A DNA stretch of 64,000 nt from Golubevia sp. BC0850 (GCA_012976225.1 JAAVVG010000009.1:806001-870000), one strand, 5' to 3'; counted from the first letter of the stretch, positions 1 to 10,969 are shown. Translations and numbers: made by a program. Notes: generated by a model not told the origin, from the sequence alone.

Positions 1-1189
1 GCTGAGAAATTCGAGAAGTTAGCTTGAATCTTCTTGAGGGTATATTCTAACTCTGCATCAGCTAGAGAGATGTTTTGCGGCGGCGGTGAGGAGTCACTAA
101 GAGAAGATGGGAATGGAGTGGAAGGTTCATCGGAGGAAGTCGAGGGAGCAGCGATCCGCGAAAGAAGGTATCGTCGATAGTCCCAACCATGGACTGAGTG
201 TGGTTAAACAAAGGCAGGTCAGCAGAGAAATAGATACGTTCAGCGAGAAATGAGTCAAGAACTCACAGTTTCTGGGATCCAACTCCAACATCTTCTCGAC
301 CACCTTCATCTCTCTCTTCCATTTCGAGCCTACTTCATTTGGAGAGATCTCAGGAAGTTGTTCTAGACACCATTTTCTATGATTCCATATCCAATAAACC
401 TTAGGATGAGCTCGCAAGGCATGCATAGTGATTTCCAAATCGTCTGAAAGTAGTTCGAATTTGTACTCGGCTTTCCTCTGTTCCGAAGGTGGCTGCTCAG
501 CTTCCAGCGTGTTCTCTTCTATAGAGGAATCATCAAGTTGAGTTCCTGAGGTTTCTGATTGCGTCGTTGAGGTAGAGGGCTCAGTGGAAGTTGAGTTGGA
601 GGAAGTGCTGGCTTTAGCAGAGGCGAAGAAATCTACCTTCTTTGAAGGAGCTGAAGGATTCTGAAAGAGGCGAAGCATGATTTCTCTTCTGTAGTTCCAA
701 CAAGTATATAACTCTGGGTTCAATCCTAAGAGATGAGTGGTGTGATTCAAGGCTGAGGTAGAAAGTTCATGAGATCGTTTCTGCAACAGAGATCGAAAGG
801 GCAAAATGTCAGTGACTCAGTCTGTCCCTGATAGACATGAAGAGATAAAACTTCCTTCTAAAGCCAGAGTCAGGACAAATAGAGATCACAGCGAGTTGTG
901 GAGATGGATAGGGAGCTGTGATAAGGATAGCTGCTTTGCTCTTCCTTCTGAAGCACATTTTATCTCTTCCAAGTCTCTCCGTTCAGGGCCCAAAAGATTC
1001 TTCATAGTGTTGTTCGATTGGATTAGCTTCTTTCCTACCAGGTTGAGGAAGAACGAGTATAGGACTCACCAATTGGAAGAAACCATTCTCCACCTCCAAG
1101 TAAGCTTGCAACTTAGCTGCTTCCTTCGCCTTCCTTGCTGCCTTCGCATCTGCAGAACTTGACTGTGTCTCTCTTTTAACTCCATGCAT
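1..1189 (-). CDS. BET4: Rab geranylgeranyltransferase alpha subunit, 3' end outside window
   Basis: Alpha subunit of type II geranylgeranyltransferase, which with the Bet2 beta subunit prenylates Rab GTPases in the cytosol. Three minus-strand exons are visible: 1189-1070 (40 codons, phase 0, donor GTGAGT), 780-267 (acceptor TTGCAG) and 193 to the window edge (acceptor CTCAG). The start codon gives MHGVKRETQ, the usual BET4 opening. Exon 2 holds prenyltransferase alpha (PFTA) repeats with NPELYTCWNYRR and KVYWIWNHRKWCLE. It also carries a Ser/Thr/Glu-rich insert between repeats, longer than in yeast. Exon 3 opens with NFHGWDYRRYLLSR, a third repeat. The C-terminal repeats lie beyond base 1. 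The identification rests on the repeat motifs and their order, and I am confident of it. The farnesyltransferase alpha subunit is the only close alternative, and the MHGVKR start argues against it. Confidence 0.9.
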
Positions 1190-2710
1190 TGCTCGAGTTG
1201 GATGAAGAGATGCGTAGTCCTAGCGGTCGAATGATCGAATGTGTTGGAGAGCAGAGCACAACTAAAGATTCACTTGCCAACTCTCAACACCATGCTTCAA
1301 TTCGACTCTTCCTCTTCTTCGATTCAATTTCCTACCTATTTCAAGTTTTAGAACATGATCCTTTACTCTCAAGAGAGTAGAGATACTAGAGCAGAGAATA
1401 AAGCGATCCTACTTCAAGGTATGCAGCTCATGAATAGATGATAGAGCACTCTTTCAAATCGGCGAACCCTTTCAGGCCTCCAAAAAGAAATGATTGAAGA
1501 GACTCTGAATCACTGCACTTCTCTTCGAGGAGCAGAAAGAGGCCTAAAGAAGAGAACTCTCCCTCAATCTAGCCCGTCAGTTGGGAGCTCACAGAGCCTC
1601 ACGAGGATCAACCTCAAGCTAGAAGGCTATGAAGGTCTGTGGATGGCTTAGAAAGAAATTCAAGGAGAGAGTTGGGCGTACTGGAGGGTGTATGAGGATG
1701 GATAGGTGAGTGAGGCACCTTCAGTCGAGGCGAAGGACAGAGATAGAGATGTGGAGAGCAAACCTCAGTTGAGTGTCTTGCAATGATAACCTGTGAAACA
1801 GCCACAGATGCTAGAAATCCTCGTAGAAAGAATAGTGTTCTGTGAGAAGGGGAGGAAGTGGGAGGGAAGCTGGAGGGAAGACCTGGAAATCTTTCTCCTT
1901 CAAAGGCTGCTTCTCAAGTTGAAGTTGAAGTTGCTGTCCCCGGAAGCCTGATCGGACCAACGGATCTTCCAAATGAGGGTGGGAGAACGGGCGGGAGAAG
2001 CGGGGTAGCGTTTGGAAATCTGTCTTCTTCGAAGTACAGCAGCAGGGATTGTCGGTGGTAGACCTTACCTCTTCTGCTTCAATTCTGTAGCTTAAGAGCA
2101 TCTGACCTTCAAGGAATCAATATGTACTTGTCCCACTGAGATGGTAGAGATGCGTGTCATCCAAGAGAGAGATTTGAACCCAAGTCTACTTTCAAACAAA
2201 CAAATTACTTTGACTTATGTCTCAGTTTCACCACACTAGAGCTCATTGCGAATGATGCCCTTGTTTTTCTGGTCTAGTGGCCTGATCTATATAGTTGTCT
2301 GGAGGCGTAGCAATCGCTTCGGGAATCATAAGAGAGGTCTTCCCAATGCAGATAGAGATTGTACTTTCTCTGTTCTTTCTCCAGACTGTATAGATTGAGA
2401 GTCTTTGGATTCTCTTGGCATAGCTCAAGGGCCCTGCTGCGTATCGCGTATCGTATGCATTTTCAACCTTTTTGGGAGGATTTTGTCGAGACCAGTTTAC
2501 GGAGCTGGTACCCGATTCGAGGCTGCGGACTGCGACCGGATCTTTTCCTGGTCAACTGTTTTCACTGTCTCAATTCGATCTGCATTTGAAGATGGATATC
2601 TTACGACAAGAGTTCGAAAAGGTATAAATGCTGAAGGCTTTCAAATTCATTCTCTCTCCACCTTCATCAAACATTTCCCTCCTATCCCCAAGCCCAACGA
2701 AGCAAACATC
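1190..2710. other. Intergenic region between divergent genes, 1.5 kb
   Basis: This separates BET4 (minus) from the secreted protein gene (plus). Short open frames occur on both strands, the longest a 96-codon minus frame at 1811-2101 overlapped by a plus frame, but none carries a recognisable domain. Within 1870-2040 a loosely repeated unit, GGAAATCT followed by TCTTCTTCGAA or TCTCCTTCAAA, occurs twice. The right end holds the promoter of the gene at 2711. Confidence 0.5.
2623..2630 (+). promoter_or_regulatory. TATA box of the secreted-protein gene
   Basis: TATAAATG lies about 80 bp upstream of the ATG at 2711 and is followed by a pyrimidine-rich leader. This spacing suits a fungal TATA promoter. 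It also argues that the longer open frame upstream of 2711 is leader rather than coding. Confidence 0.45.
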
Positions 2711-4452
2711 ATGAGACGCTGTCACTTTGCTGCCCTGTTATTCTTCCTCGCCCTTTCTCAAGTCAAAGCTGCCGATCAATCTCAAGATCCACTCCCAGGT
2801 CCTGTCCTTAGCGACGCAGACAACGTCGTCCCAGACCTAAGTCTTTACAGAACGGACTTCGCTGAAATCGAAGCCATCGCTCGTCGTCTAGACCAAACTT
2901 CAAGTGTCGATCCATCGGCTCCTCCGAAAGAAGAACCAGCAGCAACCGAAGTCACTGCAGTCGACAGTGAGATCACAGAAGCTGGAACCTCCTCTGAACG
3001 TCGATCTTTGGAATCAAAAGTAGCAGTCGAGAGCTGGGAGCCTCGCTTCAACAAGGGAAATGTGGTCAAGAGTCGTGGATACAACGACTACATCAAAGTC
3101 TTCGAGGCTTCCACCTCTACGAGAGACGCTTCGATCCAGGGGACAGCCTACCTCACCTACAAGTTGGTCTCGAACTCTACCTACAATGTCAATGATTGCT
3201 TGACTTTCTGCGACTCAATTAGAGAATGCCGTTTCGCCAACCTCTACTACGAGTTCAGCAACGCCTTGTACGATTGGTGAGTAGGTTCGATTCGATTCGA
3301 GAAGAAGGATCGCTCTCTCTCTGGCGAGACCGTCACTGACTTCTCTTCCTGCCATCTCTTGTCTTCTTCCTTCTTCAGGGTCTTCTCTGAGAAGAGCAAC
3401 CTAGTCTGTGCGATCTACGGAGATGTTCACACTGCCGTTGAGAAGACAAATTTTGCTGGTGAGTAGCAACTGCCTCAAACCGACAGGGAGAGGCCCAAAT
3501 CTTACCTTTGACTCCCATATTTCTATCTCGCAGGACAACAGCTCAAGCCTTTACCAGAGCCTCTCACCTCTATCACTGAATCCACCGGCTGGTCCAAGGA
3601 AGCTACTTTCAATCCTCCAACTCCAGAAGGGTATCAACACTCGTTCGGTCCGATCTCCAAAGCTACTGATCAGGAACTCTCTCTGGGGTTCTCCACTCTC
3701 TCCAATTACGACGTACCTGCCTGTGCTGCTCTCTGCAGCAGCAACGCGCCGGATCCAACCATCGGAGTCTGTCAATCCTTTAACATCTGGAGAGCTCTAG
3801 TCGACAAGATGCCCACGACCTACATTTGTCAATTGTACGCTGCTCCGATCGACGATTCAACAGCCACCTACCCAGGTAGTGGCGACTTGCAAGTCACTCT
3901 CAGTCGCGCGTACAACAGAATCGACTCTATAGTCCATGGAAAGGTGCTTTTGGTGCAAGATTGGAATATTTCTGGAGCCGCCTGGGCAATCGCCCCAAGT
4001 TTTGGTCGCTTCATTCCTGCCGCCATTATTACCACCTTTGCCAATTCTTTCATGTTCGGGTATACTGGAGGGATCTCGTCCATCTCGATCTCGCCAAAAG
4101 TACACCTCGAGACCATCCCTGGAAAGCAATACACCCTTCAATCGTGGTTCTATCATCGCGCTGTGAGTCACGTTTGTAGGCTGAGGTAAAGGATGCGATT
4201 CTGAGGCTCACCTCTTTATTTCCACCCTTCTTCTTATCATTATAGTCTCCGAACGCGTTAGGTATCAGATGGAACGGCGAAAGAGTCTACTTTGCCACTA
4301 ACCAACCCTTGTCGGAACTCTATGGAAACAATGGCTGGACTCAACTTAGCATCACCGTCACAGCTCACGGAGACGATTCCCTAGAGTTTTTTGGAGGAGG
4401 TTCCTCCAGCTGGTCTCACCTTTCAGACATCTCGCTTTTCCTTTCCGTGTGA
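2711..4452 (+). CDS. Secreted Cys-rich protein with PAN/apple-like repeats and a C-terminal beta-sandwich
   Basis: Four exons: 2711-3276, 3379-3458, 3534-4162 and 4246-4452, all with GTGAGT donors and in phase, giving about 493 residues. The N-terminus is a clear signal peptide (MRRCHFAALLFFLALSQVKA). An acidic Ser/Thr linker with a possible KR/RR-type processing site follows. Two Cys-rich units come next: CLTFCDSIRECRF with a later VCAIYGD, then CAALCSSN with CQSFNIW and YICQLY. This is the spacing of PAN_4/apple-like modules common in secreted basidiomycete proteins. The last third has no cysteines and looks like a carbohydrate-binding (CenC-like) beta-sandwich, with KQYTLQSWFYHR and GIRWNGERVYFA. 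The TATA at 2623 and the signal peptide fix the start at 2711. A role at the cell wall or matrix is inference. Confidence 0.72.
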
Positions 4453-4988
4453 AGCTTCGCCAAGCTCCTTCACCACATCATCTTGTTCGTCATTGTTTTC
4501 TCAAGTAGTTTCCGGTGGCCTCTTCTGCTTTTTCCTTCCTCGTGCTGTATTCTTGTCACCTTTTGAGCTCCAGCGTCACCTGTACTAGCCACATACCATT
4601 GAAAAAAAAGCAATGTTTTCGCCCCCATCGTATAGCCTCGGTTCTTTTCACTAGAAAATGAACAAAGAGAGGACTCAACCAACAGTTCCATTCGAATTCG
4701 AGCTTGGAAGTGATCAGACGCGCTGTTGGACAGGTGAGACGAACGTTATCAACTCACCCGCTCACCTTCTCCCTTCACACTATGTTCAGCATAGAAAGAA
4801 AAAGCGAGTACATCCACCAAAGCTTCTGAACCTCTATTCTTGATTCGTTTATGGGAACACGGAAAAGTGTAACAAGGATGATGTTTACTTCTCTCATCTT
4901 CGAACTGAAACGTCTTTCCAAACCCTCCCGACCCTAACCCCATGAATCTTTCTGAACTCTAACTCCGTCTCAAAGTTGACCTTATCCT
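4453..4988. other. Intergenic region between convergent genes
   Basis: This holds the 3' ends of the secreted-protein gene (plus) and the small gene at 4989 (minus). An A-run (GAAAAAAAAGC) sits near 4600. I see no coding signal or RNA gene here. Confidence 0.4.
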
Positions 4989-5294
4989 TTATCCGCAACA
5001 TTCACCCTCCTTCCCACAAACTTGATCAATCAATTTCCCGATCCTCACCTTCATTTCCTCTTGAATGTCAATCTGGATTTCACAGACCTTGATGATTTCG
5101 GACTCCGAATCTCTTCCTGGATTGTAAGGAGCGTAGTATTTGTGTAGTTGAATCTTGAGCTTAATTTTGTCTTCCAAATTGATTGAATCAAGTTGACGTT
5201 TCATTGCGCCTCTCATAATGCACCCGTGATCTTGTACCAGATCTATGCAGGCTATGGAGGAATTTTGAGGTTGGTGATCCATTTTGAGTTTCAC
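4989..5294 (-). CDS. Small protein of unknown function, 101 aa
   Basis: A single-exon minus frame runs from ATG 5294 to a stop at 4989; a second in-frame ATG (MDHQPQ) at 5282 is an alternative start. I do not recognise a family. The product has no signal peptide and no membrane segment. It is rich in charged residues and predicted helix, with IKVCEIQIDIQEEMKVRIGK near the C-terminus, and has seven cysteines including a terminal CC pair. Support for a real gene is indirect: a TATA box (CTATAAA on the minus strand) sits about 57 bp upstream, and the frame fills the space between two genes. No intron is evident. Chance cannot be excluded. Confidence 0.45.
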   Translation of the reverse strand: MKLKMDHQPQNSSIACIDLVQDHGCIMRGAMKRQLDSINLEDKIKLKIQLHKYYAPYNPGRDSESEIIKVCEIQIDIQEEMKVRIGKLIDQVCGKEGECCG

Positions 5295-5350
5295 GAATTT
5301 TCAGGTGAAAAGTGAGGGAAAAAGGAAAAAGGAAGGAGGGGAAAGAGCAC

Positions 5351-5357
5351 TTTATAG
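5351..5357 (-). promoter_or_regulatory. TATA box of the small minus-strand gene
   Basis: On the minus strand CTATAAA occurs about 57 bp upstream of ATG 5294, a normal fungal distance. It is the main reason to treat that short frame as a gene. Confidence 0.4.
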
Positions 5358-5796
5358 CCTTTCATTGTCGAAATGTTGACGACTGAGCTCGAGTCATTTC
5401 AGAGGGCTGAGCAAGACTTGAAAAGCATTCTACCGTCAAGTGTTAGGGCAAAAAATTTCCGCTAGTACTGAATTGATGTTGTAAAACTGTAGAAGTTGGA
5501 GGGACTCAATTCGAGGGGCAACATCAACACTTCTTTCGGCAGTACTTCTCTCTGCGAACCGGAAAACCTCGCTCCACAGCTCGCTTTTATTTCAGCTTTG
5601 ATTGGATCATCTTGAATATATCCAGACTTTTGTCTCTGGCTTCCCTGGAGTACCGTGGGCGGAGAAGTGATGTAGAGCTTGGAATCTTTTCGAGTTGGGG
5701 CGCAAAAATCCCGCGATTAGACGAAACCGCGTATCTTGTCTTTCCCTCTTACTCTCCTTCTTACCTTCTCTACCCACTCATTCACTTTATTTCAAG

Positions 5797-6745
5797 ATGC
5801 GTATGGTAAGTTAAAGCAAAATTAGTTTGATCAGTGATGACTTGAATACTTATTCAGCATGTATCATCTCCCTCTAACTTCTCTATTCCTCTATCTTCTT
5901 GCATTCTCAGCTCGATTCCGACATTTCCAATGAGACCCCAGTGACTTTCGCAGATCAACAGAACATCAATCACTTCTCTCGTTTAAATCAACGTTTAGGA
6001 GATTTAGAATACGATCTATCACAACTCTCTTCAACTCAAGAAGCTTTAGCTGAAATCAATGATGAACTGATGCTTATGGATGATGATGAGCCTGTACTCT
6101 ACAAGATGGGAGATGGCTTCGTCCAGTTACAGAAAGATCATGCTGAAACTAGACTTAATGATGATGTCAAGGAAATCGAGGAGGAAATCGCTGACTTGAA
6201 GCAAAAGAAAGAGGAAACTGAGAAGGAGATGGAGAAGTTGAAGGTTCCTTTGTATGCAAAGTTTGGAGACAACATCAGTGAGTACCTGAGATTGGATGGT
6301 CTATGGAGTTTTCAGGTGTGGTAGAAAAGCTTTGGGCATCTGGTGGAGAGGCGGCGAGGATATGGAGAAAAGCAATTGAGTGGTAGTGGAGCTTGGACCA
6401 CTCATTCAAGAATTGGAAGCTGCCACCTCCATTCTCCTGTGAAGGGCTGCAGATGAAGAAATAGCACTGAACGGGAATACTCAAGCGGGTCATGAGCCCA
6501 AGAGTGCCGGATCGTCGAGGTGCAACTCCTGATAAGAAGATGGTAGCAATGTCCCCTCTTATTGCCACTCTCTTATCGACCAACCTTTATTCTGCCAGCT
6601 CTCTGATGAGAATCAGAGCCTTTGAGAAAGCTCACTTCTTCTGTACGAACGCTTGATCAGTTAATTTTGCTTCCGCTGCTAACTCCACCTCCCTTCTGCT
6701 CTTCTCTGCTTCCTCTTCTTCTTCGCAGACCTCGAAAGGGATTAA
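5797..6745 (+). CDS. GIM3: Prefoldin subunit 4
   Basis: Subunit of the hexameric prefoldin chaperone, which delivers unfolded actin and tubulin to the cytosolic CCT chaperonin. Three exons: 5797-5805 (ATGCGTATG, MRM), 5911-6277 and 6729-6745. The spliced product starts MRMLDSDISN and has FADQQNINHFSRLNQRLGDL, the standard PFD4 opening. An acidic hairpin (LMLMDDDEPVLYKMGDGFV) and a second coiled coil follow. Intron 2 is long (451 nt) and the last exon supplies only NLERD. This restores the family ending LYAKFGDNINLE, which is why I chose this distant acceptor (branch CTAAC, then TTCTTCGCAG). Without it the frame would run into unrelated residues. Length is about 130 aa, normal for the family. 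The yeast symbol is used by homology. Confidence 0.9.
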
Positions 6746-7780
6746 AGTCGCCTTATTTTGCCATTCAGAGATATTTCTTACTCAATCGAAACTTAGTTGG
6801 GAGAAGAAGCCAAGTATCCAATGGCGTACATGCAATTTCCTTGCTACTCCTTCTTCCATTTTTCTTCAAGTTCACCCCCTTTCCCTTTCTTCTTCTTCAG
6901 ATCATCAAATGCTCGTCTCCAGTTTCTGAATTTTCTCCCTGTACTTTTAAGTCAAACATGACCAACATCAATTCTTCTCTTTCTCTGCTTGTCTATCTTG
7001 ATGCCTCTAACTCTTCCTCCCAAAGAACAAAACAACTTCGTAGGTCTCGGGAGCAGTGAACTCGGAGTGAGGTACCTTTGATCTTAAACTAAGGAGAGAA
7101 GAAGTTGGGGGGGGGGGAGGAGTAGTTCCTCGAAAGAAAAAGGAGTTGGGATGGTCATCGAATTGATGTTATCGAGTCAAACAGTCGAAGGAAAAGCTGA
7201 ATGGACAAATTGGACATTGAAGAAAGCAAAGGAAACAAAGAAGTTCAAAATGGTATACAGCTAGAATAATTTGAAAATGAGAAAGGCTTGTACACAACGG
7301 GTAGTCAAAGACAGGTGAAGGAGAAAGCGAGTCGTTAAAGGTAAAGTAGTCTTGAAAAAAAAATTGAAAGTGAAGAAAAATGAGGCAAAGAGTGAGACAT
7401 TAATAGAGAAGGACAGAAGGAGCAAAGAGAAGGAAGGTGACGTCGAGAACCTCTTGAGAAAATTGGGAGTCTGGGTAACCGAGAGAATGGAAGCAAAGTG
7501 TAAAGATTGAACTGGTGTCTTGTTGTCGTTTGGAATGTTATTGAAAGAAGATGTAGAAGGAAAAAAAGGTAGTTGTTGTTTTGAGATTGTTCGTGTTCGT
7601 TGACCCGAATGAAGTTTTGATGTTCGAGTGCCTTAGAAAGGAAGAAGAGAGTAATGAATCTTGACGATTCGTTTTGAAGGTTCGAAAATTGGACTGATCT
7701 TAATCGTTTGAGATTGTTGACGATGTCTTAAGAAACTAAGTAATTTAAAGGCGTTAGGAGACGTGTCACCACCACCATTC
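6746..7780. other. Intergenic region between convergent genes, 1.0 kb
   Basis: This separates the 3' ends of prefoldin 4 (plus) and the Ser-rich gene (minus). It is AG-rich on the plus strand from about 7080 and has a nine-base G run near 7110. The short open frames on either strand are low-complexity. I see no supported gene, and long 3' UTRs are the simplest explanation. Confidence 0.4.
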
Positions 7781-9091
7781 TTAACTCCCATCTGTCATAA
7801 TCTCATCACCATATCTCTCCAATCCCAATTCCAATCCCATCAAACCATCCTTAATTTCCTCACTTTTCGAAATCTTATGTCTATTACCACCTAATTTCTT
7901 CTGACAGCTATCTCTTTTGCCATCCAGACTGTTGTTGAAGATCCTGGTGGTACCATCTTGATTCAGGATTCCTTGTGCATTCCCTGGAACAGTAGGTTCA
8001 TAACTCTGCTCTTCTTCTTCCTGTTGTTCTAAGAACAAAGCTCTTTTCCCCTTCTCCTTTGGAGAACCTAAAGCGAAACCTGGAATTCCACTACCCTCCT
8101 CTGAATTAGTTGGATGGTGCATAGCTTCATCAGCTTCAAACTTCTTAGAGAAATGTCTAGCAAATGGATTTCTAGTTTGATTTCTAGAGATAGGAGAAGG
8201 TGGAATGATAGGGAGACCTGATTTTGAAGATTGCTGAAAATGAGTTTGATGAGGACTTGTTGAAAAAGTAGAAGCAGTAGAAGTTAAAAAAGGTGATAAA
8301 TGATTTGAAGATTGACTACTTGAGAAATTTGAAGAATTAGAGTTTGAATGAGAATGTTGATATTGTTGATTAGAGGCAGTTGAAGAAGTGAAAGAGAAAG
8401 CATCAGAATGACATGAAGACGGTGATTCCATTAAAGATCTTGTTGAATTCAATTCATAATAAGTTGAAGATGATTGGGATTGAGATGAGGACCCAACATC
8501 TTCTTTTTCAGAAATCATTTGAATTGGACTGGCCTTTTGAATTTGAACATCGACTCGATTATGATTGGCAGTGGGAGTTAAATTCTTTGAGTTGTTACCA
8601 ATTTGATCTAGAACTGCGGAAGAGATTGAAGCCATTTCTTTACGAGTTGGTGTACGATCTGTATCATAGGATTCAGAAGCTATAGAATTTGGAATTGTAG
8701 TTGAAGTAGTAGAGGTGGTTGTTGTAACTTGAACTGCCATCATCTCATCCCCATTCCCAGTTCCGCTTGGAGTGATCTTCTCGTTCTCATCGACTATATC
8801 AGTTCTCACCACTGAATCATTTCTAGAGACAGCCTGAACTGAACCTCTTCTACTTCTGGTCAAAGGTGGACTGATAGATCTCCTATTCCTACTACTATTC
8901 CTACTAACTCCATCTAAGCCAGCTGAATTCGAATGGACTCTACTGGTAGTTGACTTTTGATTTGGATTGAAGGAGATATAAGGATGACTATGTTGATGTT
9001 GATGCTGATGTTGCTTTCTCACTAAAGCGATTGGTCTTCGAGGTGCAGGCGCATGAAGCGTCATCGTAGAAGTAGTTTGAGGAGCTGACAT
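7781..9091 (-). CDS. Ser/Asn/Gln-rich protein of unknown function, 436 aa
   Basis: A single uninterrupted minus frame of 436 codons starts MSAPQTTSTMTLHAP. Most of it is low complexity, with long runs of Ser, Thr, Asn and Gln plus a His-Gln run near residue 25, so it is probably disordered. More ordered, conserved-looking patches are NPFARHFSKKFEADEA near residue 310 and GIPGFALGSPKEKGKRALF near 340. The C-terminus has KSEEIKDGLMGLELGLE. There is no signal peptide, membrane segment or recognised domain. Several RRxS and SPxxR motifs could be kinase sites. I would guess a regulatory or scaffolding protein, but nothing in the sequence shows a function. The long stop-free frame with normal codon texture supports a real gene. 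Confidence 0.65.
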   Translation of the reverse strand: MSAPQTTSTMTLHAPAPRRPIALVRKQHQHQHQHSHPYISFNPNQKSTTSRVHSNSAGLDGVSRNSSRNRRSISPPLTRSRRGSVQAVSRNDSVVRTDIVDENEKITPSGTGNGDEMMAVQVTTTTSTTSTTIPNSIASESYDTDRTPTRKEMASISSAVLDQIGNNSKNLTPTANHNRVDVQIQKASPIQMISEKEDVGSSSQSQSSSTYYELNSTRSLMESPSSCHSDAFSFTSSTASNQQYQHSHSNSNSSNFSSSQSSNHLSPFLTSTASTFSTSPHQTHFQQSSKSGLPIIPPSPISRNQTRNPFARHFSKKFEADEAMHHPTNSEEGSGIPGFALGSPKEKGKRALFLEQQEEEEQSYEPTVPGNAQGILNQDGTTRIFNNSLDGKRDSCQKKLGGNRHKISKSEEIKDGLMGLELGLERYGDEIMTDGS

Positions 9092-9815
9092 CTTGATGAT
9101 GGATTGAATTGAGTTTACAGCTCAGACAGTGAAAAAGGGGGGTATAAGAAAGAAAAGAGAGGAGAGGAAGGAGAAATCTTAGGGGTTTGAAGGGTGGTCT
9201 GACTTTCAAGGGCCTAGTTCGATGAGATAAGGTGACTTGCGATGTTCTGAGACTACTCTGCTCTCTTGCGTTTTGATGGTGGTATTGGATTTAAATGAGA
9301 GAACTTGAAAATGAAAGTGGAAGAGGTGTAGAAGAAAGAAAGGAAGGGTGTTGTAAAGAACAAGAACAGAGTCTGGCCAAAACTGGAATTCAACTCCAGC
9401 CGTGGAAGAGCCCTGATTCGTGTGGCAAATGAAAACGTTCGTCCACATCCCCTTCATCGAAAATTGATTCCCATGGCAAATAAATCGATTCCGAATTGGA
9501 TAGAAATGTAGAGGGGAGAGGGGAGTGGAAGAGGAGAGCATGAGGCTTAGGCGCTTAGGGGCGGCGAAAACAAAGAAAGGGGTATCTACAATACAGAGAT
9601 ATCAAGAGGGTGTTGAGAGTTGGAATGATCAAGTTGATTTGGAGAAACCTTTGGTCAAGAATCTGGTGACTTTGGGAGTCAGAAAGAGGGAGAGAGGGAG
9701 TCTTGCTGGGAAGAGTACCTGGAAGAGAGGGGAAATCGAAGAGAGTCGATCGATGAAAGGAGATTGAAATGGTTCCGAAGATGATTTCGATTTGATTCAA
9801 AAAGAGCAAGGAGAG
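9092..9815. other. Intergenic region, promoter of the Ser-rich gene
   Basis: This lies between the start of the Ser-rich gene and the 3' end of the next minus-strand gene. Two TGGCAAAT(A/G)AA motifs occur near 9422 and 9474. A 111-codon minus frame (9206-9541) has no domain and weak coding texture. No RNA gene is seen. Confidence 0.35.
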
Positions 9816-10814
9816 TCAGTCATCGGAAAGAAGAGCCACTTCAGAAAGATCTTGCTCCACTTCGACTATCCACGTTTCTGTGTCACTCACCTTAACCAAA
9901 ACCCAAGCTCCAATAGCATCTCTAACATTCCCCAAATGAACTTCACTAGCACTTTTCCTAGCTTGTCCTCCAATAGTATCTAAAGTAGAATCCCAAACTT
10001 TTGAATAATAGGGTTTAGATTTCAATTCGTTACTTCCAGATTCACCTTTAAGTTCTTTCATAGTAGCCGAAACCAATCTATCTTCATCTCCATTTTTGTT
10101 AGATCCTTTATCAGTCAAAACATTAGTCAAACATTTCAAATCCTTATTTTCAGAGAGAGATTTCGAGGTGCTTCGAATAGAAGATAAGATAGCACCTCCT
10201 GAAGTCCAACCCATTTTGATTGAAGATCTTAAGGTTAAGTCTAAGAGATCTTCAATTGTTTTTGGCTCTTTGGTTTTCTTTTTTGAGGTCCCTTCTTCTT
10301 GGATATTGGTAGTTAGAGATTGAATTGGTAACCAAGTTGGAATTGGTCTTGAAAGAATGTAAGCAACTTGTGGTCCACCTAACAAAGCATTGGAAGTACC
10401 AGTTGTAGATAAACCTAAATAAACCAAAGGAACTAGGGCCCAACAGATTGAAACATGAGTCACTCCAAAGACGATTGTATGAAGGAATGGTCTGGCTTTG
10501 AAAGCTGCGAATCCTCGAGGAGATTGACTGGATGCAGAAGTGGAGGGCTTGGTTGGACTTGCAGTTGGATTGGTTGTAGGAGGAGTAGAAGTGCTTGGAG
10601 TCGAAAAGAATCTTTTGGCGAATGGAGGTAAGACTGCTACTTGATTTGGAATGGAAGAAGAAGAAGAAGTTGGAGTTGATAGTAAGCAGAACGGACGAGA
10701 GGAGATCGATGGAAATTTAAAAGATGAAGAGATGCTCGGATTGAGATCAGTTGAGAATGAACTGGATTTTGAGGATTTGAGAGCTGATTTCAACAATGGA
10801 GATGAGAAATCCAT
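9816..10814 (-). CDS. Probable mitochondrial inner-membrane protein, 332 aa
   Basis: The single-exon minus frame is best started at ATG 10814. The open frame extends upstream to 11036, but that extension is only a translated CT microsatellite. The N-terminus (MDFSSPLLKSALKSSKSSSF, then further Ser/Arg/Lys-rich sequence to about residue 85) looks like a mitochondrial presequence. A conserved-looking core follows, FKARPFLHTIVFGVTHVSIC, running into WALVPLVYLGL, a likely membrane segment. It resembles fungal mitochondrial proteins carrying an HE(I/L)TAIVPL-type helix, but I cannot name the family with confidence. The C-terminal half is soluble and charged (DLLDLTLRSSIKMGW, VRDAIGAWVLVKV). The location is inferred from the presequence and the function is unknown. 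Confidence 0.6.
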   Translation of the reverse strand: MDFSSPLLKSALKSSKSSSFSTDLNPSISSSFKFPSISSRPFCLLSTPTSSSSSIPNQVAVLPPFAKRFFSTPSTSTPPTTNPTASPTKPSTSASSQSPRGFAAFKARPFLHTIVFGVTHVSICWALVPLVYLGLSTTGTSNALLGGPQVAYILSRPIPTWLPIQSLTTNIQEEGTSKKKTKEPKTIEDLLDLTLRSSIKMGWTSGGAILSSIRSTSKSLSENKDLKCLTNVLTDKGSNKNGDEDRLVSATMKELKGESGSNELKSKPYYSKVWDSTLDTIGGQARKSASEVHLGNVRDAIGAWVLVKVSDTETWIVEVEQDLSEVALLSDD

Positions 10815-10930
10815 TGTTTGATGCGATGGTCGGAGAAGAAGGAGAAAGCAGAGAGGAGAGAGACAAGAGAATCCTGTCAATATCACGAAAAGTTGAGATA
10901 TTGAGACTATTTCTTTCGGTCCAACGAATG

Positions 10931-10932
<2 letters not shown>

Positions 10933-10964
<32 letters not shown>
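10933..10964. repeat. (CT)n microsatellite
   Basis: About sixteen CT units lie in the roughly 220-bp divergent promoter between the mitochondrial protein (minus) and the broken coiled-coil gene (plus). Pyrimidine tracts like this are common in fungal promoters and 5' leaders. Confidence 0.9.

Positions 10965-10969
<5 letters not shown>

Noticed and set aside
2130-2236. tRNA-like T-loop on the minus strand (GGGTTCAAATC)
   Set aside because: The T-stem pairs poorly, no matching acceptor stem is found at the proper distance, and there is no anticodon arm.
2405-2710. N-terminal extension of the secreted protein frame
   Set aside because: The signal peptide begins at ATG 2711 and a TATA box lies inside the extension.
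6275-6583. 102-codon antisense frame across prefoldin intron 2
   Set aside because: No domain, and it overlaps a well-supported intron.
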